A stretch of DNA of 44,625 bases. Origin: an uncultured Bacteroidales bacterium (GTDB taxonomy: Bacteria > Bacteroidota > Bacteroidia > Bacteroidales > UBA932). The stretch's first letter is position 1; every line of letters starts with the position of its first letter. The stretch is from positions 1-44,625 of the forward strand of contig CALUQB010000023.1 in assembly GCA_944322815.1 (NCBI GenBank), written 5' to 3'. The notes beneath the pieces were generated by a model. The model worked only from the letters and a program-made list of their open reading frames with translations, did not search any database and had not been told where the DNA came from. Below, piece after piece: positions 24,043-32,431 of the stretch. The translations under genes and the position numbers were made by a program.

Positions 24043-26049
24043 ATGGCGAATAAAGGCAATATTGGTGTAACCACCGAGAATATATTTCCGGTGATCAAGA
24101 AATTTCTGTATTCCGACCACGAGATTTTCCTCAGGGAACTGGTGGCCAATGCGGTGGATGCTACCCAGAAGATGAAGGCGCTTGCCGCTTCTGGTGATTT
24201 CAAGGGAGAGCTTGGGGACTTGTCCATCAGAATAGAACTTGACGGCGATGCGAAGACATTGAAGATCATAGACCGCGGTATCGGTATGACAGAGGAAGAG
24301 GTCGACAAATACATAAACCAGATAGCATTTTCAAGCGCAGGAGAGTTCCTGGAGAAATACAAGGACCAGATAAGCAGTATCATAGGCCATTTCGGTCTTG
24401 GATTCTATTCCGCTTTCATGGTGGCTGGCAAGGTGACTATCGATACTCTGTCGTGGAAAGAGGGTGCGAAGGCTGTCAGATGGTCGTGTGACGGAAGCCC
24501 TGAATATGAGATTTCAGACAGTGACAAGACCGACAGGGGTTCCGTGATCACGCTTTATATAGCTGATGACGAGAAAGAGTTTGCGGAGAAAGGCCGTATC
24601 CAGACCCTTCTGGACAAATACTGCAAGTTCATGCCTGTGCCCGTGGTCTTCGGAAAGGAGCAGGAGTGGAAGGACGGCAAGTATGTCGATACGGACAAAG
24701 ACAACGTGATAAACAAGGTGGAGCCTCTCTGGACGAAGAAGCCGTCCGATATCAAGCCGGAGGAGTATATGGAGTTCTACAGGGCATTGTATCCGATGCA
24801 GGAGGAGCCGCTGTTCTACATCCATCTGAACGTGGACTATCCGTTTCATCTGACCGGTATCCTGTACTTCCCTAAGATCAAGGACCGCATGGAACTGACC
24901 AGGAACAAGATCCAGCTGTACTGCAACCAGATGTTCGTTACGGATTCCGTGGAGAATATCGTGCCTGACTTCCTGACTCTGCTGCATGGTGTCATAGATT
25001 CTCCGGACATACCTTTGAACGTGTCCAGAAGCTATCTGCAGAGCGATGCGAATGTGAAGAAGATATCCGGCTATATCACCAGAAAGGTGGCCGACCGTCT
25101 GGAGGAAATTTTCAAGAACGAGAGGGAAGCTCTGGAGAAGAAGTGGGACAACCTGAAGCTCTTCATCGAGTACGGCATGCTTTCGGACGAGAAATTCTGC
25201 GAGAGGGCCATGAAGTTCTGTCTGCTGAAGAATACTGACGGTAAATATTTCAGCATAGACGATTACAAGAAAGCCATAGAAGGGGAGCAGACAGACAAGG
25301 ACAAGAAGACTGTGTTCCTGTATGCTACAGATGCGGTCGCCCAGTATGCTTATGTGGAGGCTGCCAGGAAGAAGGGGTATGACGTGCTTCTGATGGACTG
25401 TCAGCTGGATGCGCATTTCGTGAATCTGCTGGAGACCAAGATCGAAAACAGCCGTTTCGCACGTGTGGACTCCGACAGTATAGAAAATCTCATACCTAAA
25501 GAGGAGAGGATCCGTCCCGAGCTGAGCGAACAGGACAAGTCCGACCTGGATGTCATATTCAAGAGTGTCCTTCCGACTGAGAACAATTATTATGTGACGG
25601 CGGAGAATCTCGGCGAGAACGCTTCGCCTATACTGATCACCCAGTCCGAGTTCATGAGACGGTATCGTGACATGTCTTCGTTGGGAGGCGGCATGAACTT
25701 CTACAGCGAGATGCCTGAGTCGTACAACATCGCTGTCAACATGCAGAATCCTCTGATCATGAAGATTATGGGGGCCAAGGCCGATGCTTTCGCCGGAAAG
25801 GAGGTCGCCGACCCTGTCAAGGATCTGCCGCAGGATGCTACCGAAGACCAGAAGAAGGAGGCCCAGGCCCGGAAAGACGAGGCCGTCAATGCCAGAAATA
25901 CCGAATTGAAGGATTTCGCCTCCGGCAATGAGATCCTGAAACAGGTGACTGATCTGGCCCTGCTGGCCAATGGCATGCTGAAGGGCAAGGATCTGAGCGA
26001 TTTCATCGCACGCAGCGAGCAGGTGGTGGCTGACGCATATCTGAAATAG
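24043..26049 (+). CDS. htpG: Molecular chaperone HtpG (Hsp90)
   Basis: This 668-residue Hsp90 starts at MANKGNIGVTTENIFPVIKK. The upstream in-frame extension overlaps the hairpin region and is not protein-like. The GHKL ATPase domain shows FLRELVANAVDATQK, IIDRGIGMTEEE and IIGHFGLGFYSAFMV. The middle domain has VSRSYLQSD. The C-terminal dimerisation region is degenerate but of normal length. It acts in the cytoplasm as an ATP-dependent folding chaperone. A TTGAGGGTGA-type hairpin follows its stop. Confidence 0.96.
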   Translation: MANKGNIGVTTENIFPVIKKFLYSDHEIFLRELVANAVDATQKMKALAASGDFKGELGDLSIRIELDGDAKTLKIIDRGIGMTEEEVDKYINQIAFSSAGEFLEKYKDQISSIIGHFGLGFYSAFMVAGKVTIDTLSWKEGAKAVRWSCDGSPEYEISDSDKTDRGSVITLYIADDEKEFAEKGRIQTLLDKYCKFMPVPVVFGKEQEWKDGKYVDTDKDNVINKVEPLWTKKPSDIKPEEYMEFYRALYPMQEEPLFYIHLNVDYPFHLTGILYFPKIKDRMELTRNKIQLYCNQMFVTDSVENIVPDFLTLLHGVIDSPDIPLNVSRSYLQSDANVKKISGYITRKVADRLEEIFKNEREALEKKWDNLKLFIEYGMLSDEKFCERAMKFCLLKNTDGKYFSIDDYKKAIEGEQTDKDKKTVFLYATDAVAQYAYVEAARKKGYDVLLMDCQLDAHFVNLLETKIENSRFARVDSDSIENLIPKEERIRPELSEQDKSDLDVIFKSVLPTENNYYVTAENLGENASPILITQSEFMRRYRDMSSLGGGMNFYSEMPESYNIAVNMQNPLIMKIMGAKADAFAGKEVADPVKDLPQDATEDQKKEAQARKDEAVNARNTELKDFASGNEILKQVTDLALLANGMLKGKDLSDFIARSEQVVADAYLK

Positions 26050-26078
26050 TCCTGAGAGCAGGATTCATATTGAGAGTA

Positions 26079-26157
26079 TTGAGGGTGAACCAAAAGGGGC
26101 TTTTGGTCACCCTCAAATGTCTTTCTGCTCACTCTCGAATATCCGCAGGATATTCTC
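26079..26157. repeat. Intergenic hairpins after htpG
   Basis: TTGAGGGTGA plus CCAAAAG (26079-26096) pairs with CTTTTGG plus TCACCCTCAA (26100-26116) with a single unpaired base. It resembles the GAGGGTGAC hairpin upstream of htpG. GAATATCC/GGATATTC (26139-26157) forms a second perfect hairpin. The rest of the 230-bp gap shows no gene. Confidence 0.6.
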
Positions 26158-26279
26158 GTGAACCGTTCACGACCTATGAGGGGTATCTTGAACATCCGGC
26201 TCAGTCCCTTCGGAACTTTTGCCCCATTCACATACAGTTTTTTTTATTAAATTGCAGGATAATTCATATATGAAGCGAT

Positions 26280-27467
26280 ATGTCCGGATTTGTTGCTGAT
26301 GTCAGAAAGATCTTTTTCTCGTTTCTGGCGGTTTTGATGATCTCTGTCCCTGTGATGGGGCAGCAGGCTATTTTCACTGTAGAAGGGCAGGTGTCTCCTC
26401 AGGTCAACGAAGATCGTTCGGTGACTTTCAGGATTCATGCTCCGAAAGCTGTCAAGGTGGAAGTGCGCGGCGATTTCCTTTCTTCCGGAAAGGGCGGATG
26501 GGGCAGTGCCGAACTGACCGAAGGCGAGTCCGGAGTATGGAGCTGGACTTCCGCTCCGTTGGAGTCTGAACTTTACAGCTATGCTTTCATGGTGGACGGA
26601 ATGCAGATGCTTGATCCGTCGAACGTCTTTCTGATGCGTGATGTAAGGTCTCTGATGAATATTTTCATCGTGCCCGGGGAAAAAGGCGACCTGTACGGCG
26701 TGAAAGATGTGCGTCATGGGACAGTGTCCAAGGTCTGGTATGATTCTCCGTCTCTGGGAATGTCCAGGCGTATGACCGTGTATACTCCGGCAGGGTATGA
26801 GGATTCCGGGAGCCGGAGATATCCTGTGCTTTATCTGTTGCATGGGATGGGAGGTGATGAAGATGCCTGGATGACTTTGGGGCGTGCCACACAGATACTG
26901 GACAACCTTATAGCTGCAGGGAAGGCGGAACCGATGATCGTGGTCATGCCGAACGGCAATGCGGCGCTTCCTTCTGCTCCAGGTGAGGGCCCGGACGGTC
27001 TTTATCAGCCTATAACGAGGCCTGAAAAGAGCATGGAGGGTTCTTACGAGACATCCTTTATGGAGATTGTTGACTACGTGGACGGACATTACCGTACAGT
27101 GCGCAAGGCAGAGAGCAGGGCCATAGCAGGGCTTTCTATGGGAGGATTCCACTCGTTTCACATTTCAAAACTGTACCCGGGTACTTTCGGCTATGTCGGA
27201 CTATTTTCTGCGACAGTGCCACGCAATGGGGGAGGAGATGGAGTGTATTCGGATTTCGACAGGAAGATCGCACGCCAGTTTTCCGATGGAGTGGAGCTTT
27301 ATTATATAGCTATCGGAAAAGATGATTTCCTGTATGACGAGAATGTCTGGCTGCGCCAATATCTGGACAGTCATGGCTATCCGTATGAATATCATGAGTC
27401 TGAAGGCGGACATACATGGCGGAACTGGCGGGTTTACCTGTCGGATTTCCTTCAGAAACTTTTCTGA
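26280..27467 (+). CDS. Secreted esterase with N-terminal E-set domain
   Basis: This 395-residue protein has a signal peptide (IFFSFLAVLMISVPVMGQQ). An E-set/CBM48-like domain follows (VTFRIHAPKAVKVEVRGDF, residues about 40-130), then an esterase-D-type alpha/beta hydrolase. Catalytic features: YLLHGMGGDEDAW, the nucleophile elbow IAGLSMGGFHS, GKDDFLYDEN (acid region) and EGGHTWRNWR (His). This layout is shared with xylan/feruloyl esterases of Bacteroidota, so a plant polysaccharide or glycan ester is a reasonable but unproven substrate. No neighbouring SusC/SusD pair or glycoside hydrolase is present. Confidence 0.86.
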   Translation: MSGFVADVRKIFFSFLAVLMISVPVMGQQAIFTVEGQVSPQVNEDRSVTFRIHAPKAVKVEVRGDFLSSGKGGWGSAELTEGESGVWSWTSAPLESELYSYAFMVDGMQMLDPSNVFLMRDVRSLMNIFIVPGEKGDLYGVKDVRHGTVSKVWYDSPSLGMSRRMTVYTPAGYEDSGSRRYPVLYLLHGMGGDEDAWMTLGRATQILDNLIAAGKAEPMIVVMPNGNAALPSAPGEGPDGLYQPITRPEKSMEGSYETSFMEIVDYVDGHYRTVRKAESRAIAGLSMGGFHSFHISKLYPGTFGYVGLFSATVPRNGGGDGVYSDFDRKIARQFSDGVELYYIAIGKDDFLYDENVWLRQYLDSHGYPYEYHESEGGHTWRNWRVYLSDFLQKLF

Positions 27468-27506
27468 TCCCGCCATGTAGGTCGTTGCAATTCAGAAACA
27501 TGCGCT

Positions 27507-28097
27507 TCAGTGTCGTATCAGGTTCAGAAATTCGTTCCTGGTACGTTCGTCTTTCAGGAAGACTCCGGAGAATGCCGATGTGGTAGTGACGGCATTGGCT
27601 TTCTGGACTCCCCTGATCTGCATGCATGTATGGGCGGCTTCTATGACTACTGCGACGCCGAGCGGATGCAGGGTCTGCTGTATGCAGTCCCGGATCTGTA
27701 CAGTCAGCCTTTCCTGGACCTGGAGACGGCGTGCGTATGTCTCGACGACTCTGGCTATTTTGCTCAGTCCTGTGATGTAGCCGTCGGGGATGTATGCGAC
27801 ATGAGCCTTTCCGATGAAAGGCATGACATGGTGCTCGCATGTGGAATAAAGCTCAATGTCCCTGACCAGGACCATTTGCCGGTATTCTTCTTTGAAAATA
27901 GCGCCTCTTATGATTTCCGCCCCGTCCTGGCAGTATCCTTGTGTCAGGAACTGCAGTGCTTTGGCCACTCTTTCAGGTGTTTTTACAAGTCCTTCTCTTT
28001 CAGGGTCTTCTCCTAAAAGTCTCAGGATTTCACGATAGTGTGAAGCTATCTGTTCCGTGATTCCGGCATCATAAAGGTCTTCTTTTGAATATGCCAT
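27507..28097 (-). CDS. folE: GTP cyclohydrolase I
   Basis: This 196-residue enzyme makes dihydroneopterin triphosphate from GTP, the first step of folate/pterin synthesis. Characteristic sequences are [19 protein letters not shown], the zinc-binding [10 protein letters not shown] and [11 protein letters not shown], and [19 protein letters not shown]. The length is normal. It is convergent with the esterase gene and divergent from the DUF2795 gene. A minus-strand -7 box (TAATTTTG, 28164-28157) lies 60 bp upstream. Confidence 0.96.
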   Translation of the reverse strand: MAYSKEDLYDAGITEQIASHYREILRLLGEDPEREGLVKTPERVAKALQFLTQGYCQDGAEIIRGAIFKEEYRQMVLVRDIELYSTCEHHVMPFIGKAHVAYIPDGYITGLSKIARVVETYARRLQVQERLTVQIRDCIQQTLHPLGVAVVIEAAHTCMQIRGVQKANAVTTTSAFSGVFLKDERTRNEFLNLIRH

Positions 28098-28156
28098 TTT
28101 AACAGTCTTTTTCGTATGGTATGGTAATTGTCTTCCCGTGCGTAAAATTCAGAGCG

Positions 28157-28204
28157 CAAAATTAATAAAAAGAATTCATCTTAGATTTTTTTTGTATATA
28201 TTTG
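28157..28204. promoter_or_regulatory. Divergent -7 boxes for folE (minus) and the DUF2795 gene (plus)
   Basis: 28164-28157 on the minus strand reads TAATTTTG. 28197-28204 on the plus strand reads TATATTTG. Both match TAnnTTTG and face the two divergent genes. The -33 elements are not clear. Predicted leaders are about 55-65 nt. Confidence 0.5.
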
Positions 28205-28275
28205 CGTCCTATTTCGGAGTAAGCTCCGTATAGATGTTAAGGAATTGAATTTAAATACTTTAAAACTGAATAACT

Positions 28276-28497
28276 ATGTACTGGACACTTGAACTTGCGT
28301 ACAGGCTTGAAGATGCTCCTTGGCCGGCGACAAAAGAGGAACTTATCGACTATGCCACGCGTTCCGGAGCGCCTCTCGAGGTAGTGGAGAATCTTGAAGA
28401 ACTGGAGGATGACGGCGAGATTTATGAAAGTATCGAAGATATCTGGCCCGACTATCCTACAAAGGACGATTTCTTTTTCAACGAGGAGGAGTATTGA
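28276..28497 (+). CDS. DUF2795 family small protein
   Basis: This is a 73-residue acidic protein. The WPATKEELIDYATRSGAPLEVVENL segment matches DUF2795, a small family widespread in Bacteroidota, and the C-terminus is rich in Asp/Glu. Function unknown. It has its own promoter candidate, a leader of about 70 nt and a strong terminator. It is the last chromosomal gene before the integrative element. Confidence 0.85.
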   Translation: MYWTLELAYRLEDAPWPATKEELIDYATRSGAPLEVVENLEELEDDGEIYESIEDIWPDYPTKDDFFFNEEEY

Positions 28498-28529
28498 TAC
28501 TCTTTGAATAGATTAAAAGATTGAAAATC

Positions 28530-28564
28530 AGCGCGATAAACAAAGATAATTTGTTTGTCGCGCT
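28530..28564 (+). terminator. Terminator after the DUF2795 gene
   Basis: AGCGCGA and AAACAAA pair with TTTGTTT and TCGCGCT (28530-28564) around a short AT loop, followed by GGTGTTTTA. It closes the chromosomal part. Confidence 0.7.
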
Positions 28565-28590
28565 GGTGTTTTATGGTCTTTTATAGTGTG

Positions 28591-28660
28591 GTTTGTTTGT
28601 CTAAAATGCAGTTTTTCTTTCCAAAATCGGAGTTTGTTTGTCTAAAATACATTACCTTTG
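28591..28660 (+). promoter_or_regulatory. Three direct repeats and promoter upstream of the integrase
   Basis: GTTTGTTTGTCTAAAAT occurs at 28591-28607 and 28632-28648, with a degenerate copy (GTTTTTCTTTCCAAAAT) between, giving a period of about 20-21 bp. TACCTTTG (28653-28660) matches the -7 box and is 38 bp before the integrase ATG. The repeats could be arm-type recombinase sites, a repressor operator, or both. The 17-mer recurs at 44281. Confidence 0.6.
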
Positions 28661-28697
28661 TTTATCCTCGGGAATATTAAAACAGGAGGAAAAACAT

Positions 28698-30056
28698 ATG
28701 GGAAGACCGAAAAGACAATATCCGTTGGGCAAATACCGCCTTCGCACGCCGAAAACGGTAGACAAGGAGAAAGCCTATCCTGTCGAACTGGAATATACAT
28801 GGAACAGGCAGGTTATCAGAAAGACAACCAATGTCTTTGTGAAAGTTGCGGACTGGAATCCGAACGGCAATCAGGGACGTGGTGCCCTGCGTGCCGGTTA
28901 TGGGGATGAGTACAAGAGACTAAATAATCTCCTGCTTTCCCGTGTGGACAAGGTTGATTCACTTCTTGCGGAGTATAATCAGGCTCATCCGAATCAGATT
29001 ACGGCTGAGGTGATAGCAGGCCTGCTTGCCGACAAACCTCTGGCACGTAAGGATCAGGGAAAGGATTTTGTGGAGTTCGCTATGGAACGGCTTGCTTCCG
29101 ATTATTCGAGGAACAGGATAGGCCGCAGCCGTTATGAGAACGGCAGGAGCTGCATGAATATCTTCCAAACTTTTCTCCGTGCCACCAAATGCGGTACAAG
29201 CCGCCTTGACTCAATCTATATCGGAGATATGACTCCGGATTTGCTGGACAAGTACATAGCATGGCGCCGGGGAGTCAAGCTGAACAGCGATGCGACAATC
29301 AACCATGCCCTTACTCCTATTCTGAAGGCATGTGCGTACGCCAGCGAAATGGGGATGATAGAACCTGCTGTAAATGCGAGAATCCAGGATATGCGTATCG
29401 CTACCAAAGTCTCGTTGTCGGAGGAGGAGAATGAGTTTGACGGGAAAAGCCTGACAAAAGAGCAGATGTTGTCCTTGCTCGAATACTACAATACTTGTCC
29501 CGAACCGCGCCGCAAAGAGTTTCTGGAGATGTTCTTCTTTGCGTTCCATGCCTGCGGGCTCCGCGTGGTGGATGTGATGACCCTGCAATGGAAGCATATC
29601 GATTTTTCACGGAAGGAGTTGCGGAAGATAATGATCAAGACGAACAAACGTCATGTGATTCCCCTTACCGAACCCGCCCTGCATATCCTGAAGCGGTGGC
29701 AGGAGAAGCGTTCCGGATGCCGGTATGTCTTCAATCTGGTGAAGGACGATCTGGATCTCGACGATGCGGAGGCACTGTACAAGGCCCGCAACAATGCCAC
29801 GAAATGCATCAACCAGTCGCTGGCCGTTGTCGGTGAACATATTGGCCTTCCGTTCAGTCTCTCGATGCATGCGGCCCGGCATTCATTTGCGGTTTTCGCC
29901 TTGAACAAAGGTTTGTCCATGTCCGTTGTCAGCAGGCTGCTCGGTCATAGCAGTACGGATGTCACGGAAAAGGTATATGCCAGACTCCTTCCGGAAACAC
30001 TGTCCAATGAAGTTGCCAGACTGACTGACGATTTCATTGCTTTGGAGATTGTCTGA
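28698..30056 (+). CDS. int: Tyrosine recombinase / integrase
   Basis: This 452-residue site-specific integrase of the Bacteroidetes type starts at MGRPKRQYPLGKYRLRTPK, which has AGGAGGA 8-14 nt upstream. An arm-DNA-binding region spans roughly residues 1-110 and a SAM-like core-binding domain residues 110-230. The catalytic domain shows Arg in HACGLRVVDVMTL (near 285), Lys in KTNKRHVIPL (near 315), His-x-x-Arg in HAARHSFAVF (near 390), His in LGHSSTDVT (near 416), and the nucleophilic Tyr in EKVYARLLPE (near 428). It should catalyse insertion and excision of this element. Confidence 0.95.
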   Translation: MGRPKRQYPLGKYRLRTPKTVDKEKAYPVELEYTWNRQVIRKTTNVFVKVADWNPNGNQGRGALRAGYGDEYKRLNNLLLSRVDKVDSLLAEYNQAHPNQITAEVIAGLLADKPLARKDQGKDFVEFAMERLASDYSRNRIGRSRYENGRSCMNIFQTFLRATKCGTSRLDSIYIGDMTPDLLDKYIAWRRGVKLNSDATINHALTPILKACAYASEMGMIEPAVNARIQDMRIATKVSLSEEENEFDGKSLTKEQMLSLLEYYNTCPEPRRKEFLEMFFFAFHACGLRVVDVMTLQWKHIDFSRKELRKIMIKTNKRHVIPLTEPALHILKRWQEKRSGCRYVFNLVKDDLDLDDAEALYKARNNATKCINQSLAVVGEHIGLPFSLSMHAARHSFAVFALNKGLSMSVVSRLLGHSSTDVTEKVYARLLPETLSNEVARLTDDFIALEIV

Positions 30057-30062
30057 CGATTA

Positions 30063-30096
30063 AGAAGCTGTTTTGATTTTATTCAAAACAGCTTCT
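30063..30096 (+). terminator. Perfect 13-bp hairpin after the integrase gene
   Basis: AGAAGCTGTTTTG (30063-30075) pairs perfectly with CAAAACAGCTTCT (30084-30096), 6 bp after the integrase stop. It lacks a downstream T run but its symmetry fits a two-way terminator. Confidence 0.7.
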
Positions 30097-30149
30097 AAGA
30101 CTGCCTGTTGAAAACAATCATTAATTTTGTGCCTGAAATTTTTACCGAA

Positions 30150-30824
30150 ATGGCTATTACACAGATAATCCTATTACAGATATGTGCCCTTATCTTCATC
30201 CTGGTGCTTGCTACTATGTTCAAGCGGCATCAACGGATAATCCTGTGGTCTGCTGCAATCCTTATTTTCACTGGGACTCTGCTTCTTGTCGGTCTAGGAA
30301 CGATTGATCTGATAAAAGATAACCGTCCGGATATAGTCGTAATAGCAGGAGTGTTCTTTGCCCTTTTTCTCTCATGTGCGCTTGCATGTGGTGCAGAAAA
30401 GTTGCACGCCAAAAACAGGGAAAAGGACAAACAAACGGTTCAAACCAAGAATAGTCAGGCCGAAGGACAGGATATGCCCGAAAAGGTTGTGTTGTCTGGC
30501 AGGCTTGACACGCCGCTTGCCCGTACTGTCTTTGCAAAGGCGATAGAAGCCGGATATATGGAGGAGGATAGTTCCCATTACAGATGGAGGAAAGGCACGA
30601 AAGCTCTTCTTGCCTATATGTGCGGACGCATATATTGCGGTGATATGCCTGAGTATTCCGAACTGGACCGGAAGTCATTCTGGAAATTCGGCAACGGACT
30701 ATTCCCGGATACCGAGTTGAACGCCCTTTTTGAGCAGACCGGTATCGGACAGTCCCGTCAGAACAGGAGGGATATGGCAGTGCCTTCCAATGCCGGAGAT
30801 GTTGACAAGTTATTTTCAGACTGA
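30150..30824 (+). CDS. Membrane protein with soluble C-terminal domain, accessory to the element
   Basis: I chose the ATG giving MAITQIILLQICALIFILVL (224 residues). A TTG 42 bp upstream is less likely. Three hydrophobic segments lie in the first 90 residues, then a charged linker (KNREKDKQTVQTKN), then a soluble domain of about 90 residues (DTPLARTVFAKAIEAGYM, YRWRKGTKALLAYMCGRIY, FWKFGNGLFPDTELNALF). The W/Y-R-x-G-x-KALLAY segment resembles C-terminal regions of RteC-like and related Bacteroidales mobile-element proteins. That is inference from memory of the family. It might sense or anchor something at the membrane. Confidence 0.6.
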   Translation: MAITQIILLQICALIFILVLATMFKRHQRIILWSAAILIFTGTLLLVGLGTIDLIKDNRPDIVVIAGVFFALFLSCALACGAEKLHAKNREKDKQTVQTKNSQAEGQDMPEKVVLSGRLDTPLARTVFAKAIEAGYMEEDSSHYRWRKGTKALLAYMCGRIYCGDMPEYSELDRKSFWKFGNGLFPDTELNALFEQTGIGQSRQNRRDMAVPSNAGDVDKLFSD

Positions 30825-30991
30825 CGGAAAATCAACAGCCCTTTTCTAAGGCTTGCGAAGAAATGTTTTACTCATCTCATATTTTCGGGGGTTGAACTGG
30901 GGAGGTTGATAGAAAAGTTAGGAAGCATATAAAATTGCTTTGAATCTATAAAAAAAGAATGTCCTGATAAAAATGTAATTAATAATTTAAT

Positions 30992-32431
30992 ATGGAAGAA
31001 GATATTATAAAAGAAACTCAAAACGTGCTTAACAACGGAGGAAACATTATCAAAACTCGTGATGACCGTGAACTGATACTTGTTGATAAGGACGGAAATA
31101 TACAGAATGCAGATAGCTGTGGATGGTTGCCCGAAAATGATGCGAAAATAAATAAATCTGTGTTCCGTACACGTATTGAACCATGGCTGACTTCTCTATT
31201 TCAGTCAGAACACCTATCGTTACTCTGTGGTTCTGGAATAACCAATGCTGTTAGTTTTTTGGCTGATGGCAGTGGTGGCACAACGATGGCTGCCAGCTCT
31301 TTCACAACGTATAAAAATGAGATTGAAGAGGCTGCTAAGAAATCTGCAAAAGCCTGCGGACGTGATAGCGGAAATATAGAAGATCAGATTAGGACTGCAA
31401 ATGATTTATTGCGCGGTCTTAGGATTTTGAATAAAAACACGGAAGCTGAATCATTAGAAAAGGAACTAAATACTACCATCAGTGCGTTTGCCAAGTCAAT
31501 TTTGGAATCTGAAAAGGCAATTGCAACTGCAGCAGACGACAAACGTGAAAATGCTTATTCCGTATTGGTAAACTTTTTATTGAGCTTTGCAAGCAGAACG
31601 GGAAACCGTGAGAGACTGAATATCTTCACTACAAACTATGACCGATTGATAGAGATAGGCGCGGAGTTGGCAGGTATTCATCTGATGGATAGGTTCGTGG
31701 GAACAATGATGCCCATATTCCGTTCATCTAGACTAAATCTTGATATTCACTATAATCCACCAGGAATACGTGGTGAGCCTCGCTATTTAGAGGGTGTTGC
31801 CCGATTGACCAAGTTACACGGTTCTGTTGATTGGGTGCAAAATAAGGACGAAATAAGACGAATTGGATTACCATTTGGAGCGGATAATATTGTGCCTTAT
31901 TTGAATGCGCCAGGTTTGAAAGGGGCTGATGCACTGAAGTTGATGATATATCCCAATTCAGCCAAAGACCGAGAAACTGCAGAATATCCATACGTGGAAC
32001 TTTTCAGAGACTTTGCCGCTGCTATATGCCGACCTAACAGTACTTTGGTAACATACGGCTATGGTTTTGGGGACGAACATATCAACCGTGTTATTCATGA
32101 TATGCTTACGATTCCTTCTACACATCTGGTCGTTATTTCTTTCAATGACCCGATTGGACGGATCCTACAATTCTATTATGAATCCGCTCGCTATGCGCAG
32201 ATGTCTGTGCTGATGGGTAGTAACCTAGGTGACATGACCAATCTGGCTAACGACTATTTGCCCAAATCTGCTATTGACAGAACTACTATCCGCATGGCAG
32301 AGCTTCTGCAACATCGTATGGGGGCGGTTTCAAGCTCTTCTTCTACAAGTGCAACTGCTACATCTTTGAACGGTTCTACTACATCTTCTACCACCACAAC
32401 GTCAACTTCACAATCAACACTTGCAAAATGA
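30992..32431 (+). CDS. SIR2-domain protein of a SIR2-HerA defence pair
   Basis: This 479-residue protein has the SIR2 NAD-binding fold. LLCGSGITNAV near residue 75 replaces the usual GAGxS. FTTNYDRLIE is near 211, LTKLHGSVDWV with the catalytic-type His near 275, and TYGYGFGDEHINRVI near 353. A HerA-type ATPase gene overlaps its stop by 4 bp. SIR2-HerA pairs are a known antiphage system in which the SIR2 subunit destroys NAD (and nuclease activity has been reported), so abortive defence is the expected role. The last 35 residues are almost only Ser and Thr, a low-complexity tail I do not know from the family. The gap of 167 bp upstream is AT-rich and should hold the promoter. Confidence 0.87.
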   Translation: MEEDIIKETQNVLNNGGNIIKTRDDRELILVDKDGNIQNADSCGWLPENDAKINKSVFRTRIEPWLTSLFQSEHLSLLCGSGITNAVSFLADGSGGTTMAASSFTTYKNEIEEAAKKSAKACGRDSGNIEDQIRTANDLLRGLRILNKNTEAESLEKELNTTISAFAKSILESEKAIATAADDKRENAYSVLVNFLLSFASRTGNRERLNIFTTNYDRLIEIGAELAGIHLMDRFVGTMMPIFRSSRLNLDIHYNPPGIRGEPRYLEGVARLTKLHGSVDWVQNKDEIRRIGLPFGADNIVPYLNAPGLKGADALKLMIYPNSAKDRETAEYPYVELFRDFAAAICRPNSTLVTYGYGFGDEHINRVIHDMLTIPSTHLVVISFNDPIGRILQFYYESARYAQMSVLMGSNLGDMTNLANDYLPKSAIDRTTIRMAELLQHRMGAVSSSSSTSATATSLNGSTTSSTTTTSTSQSTLAK

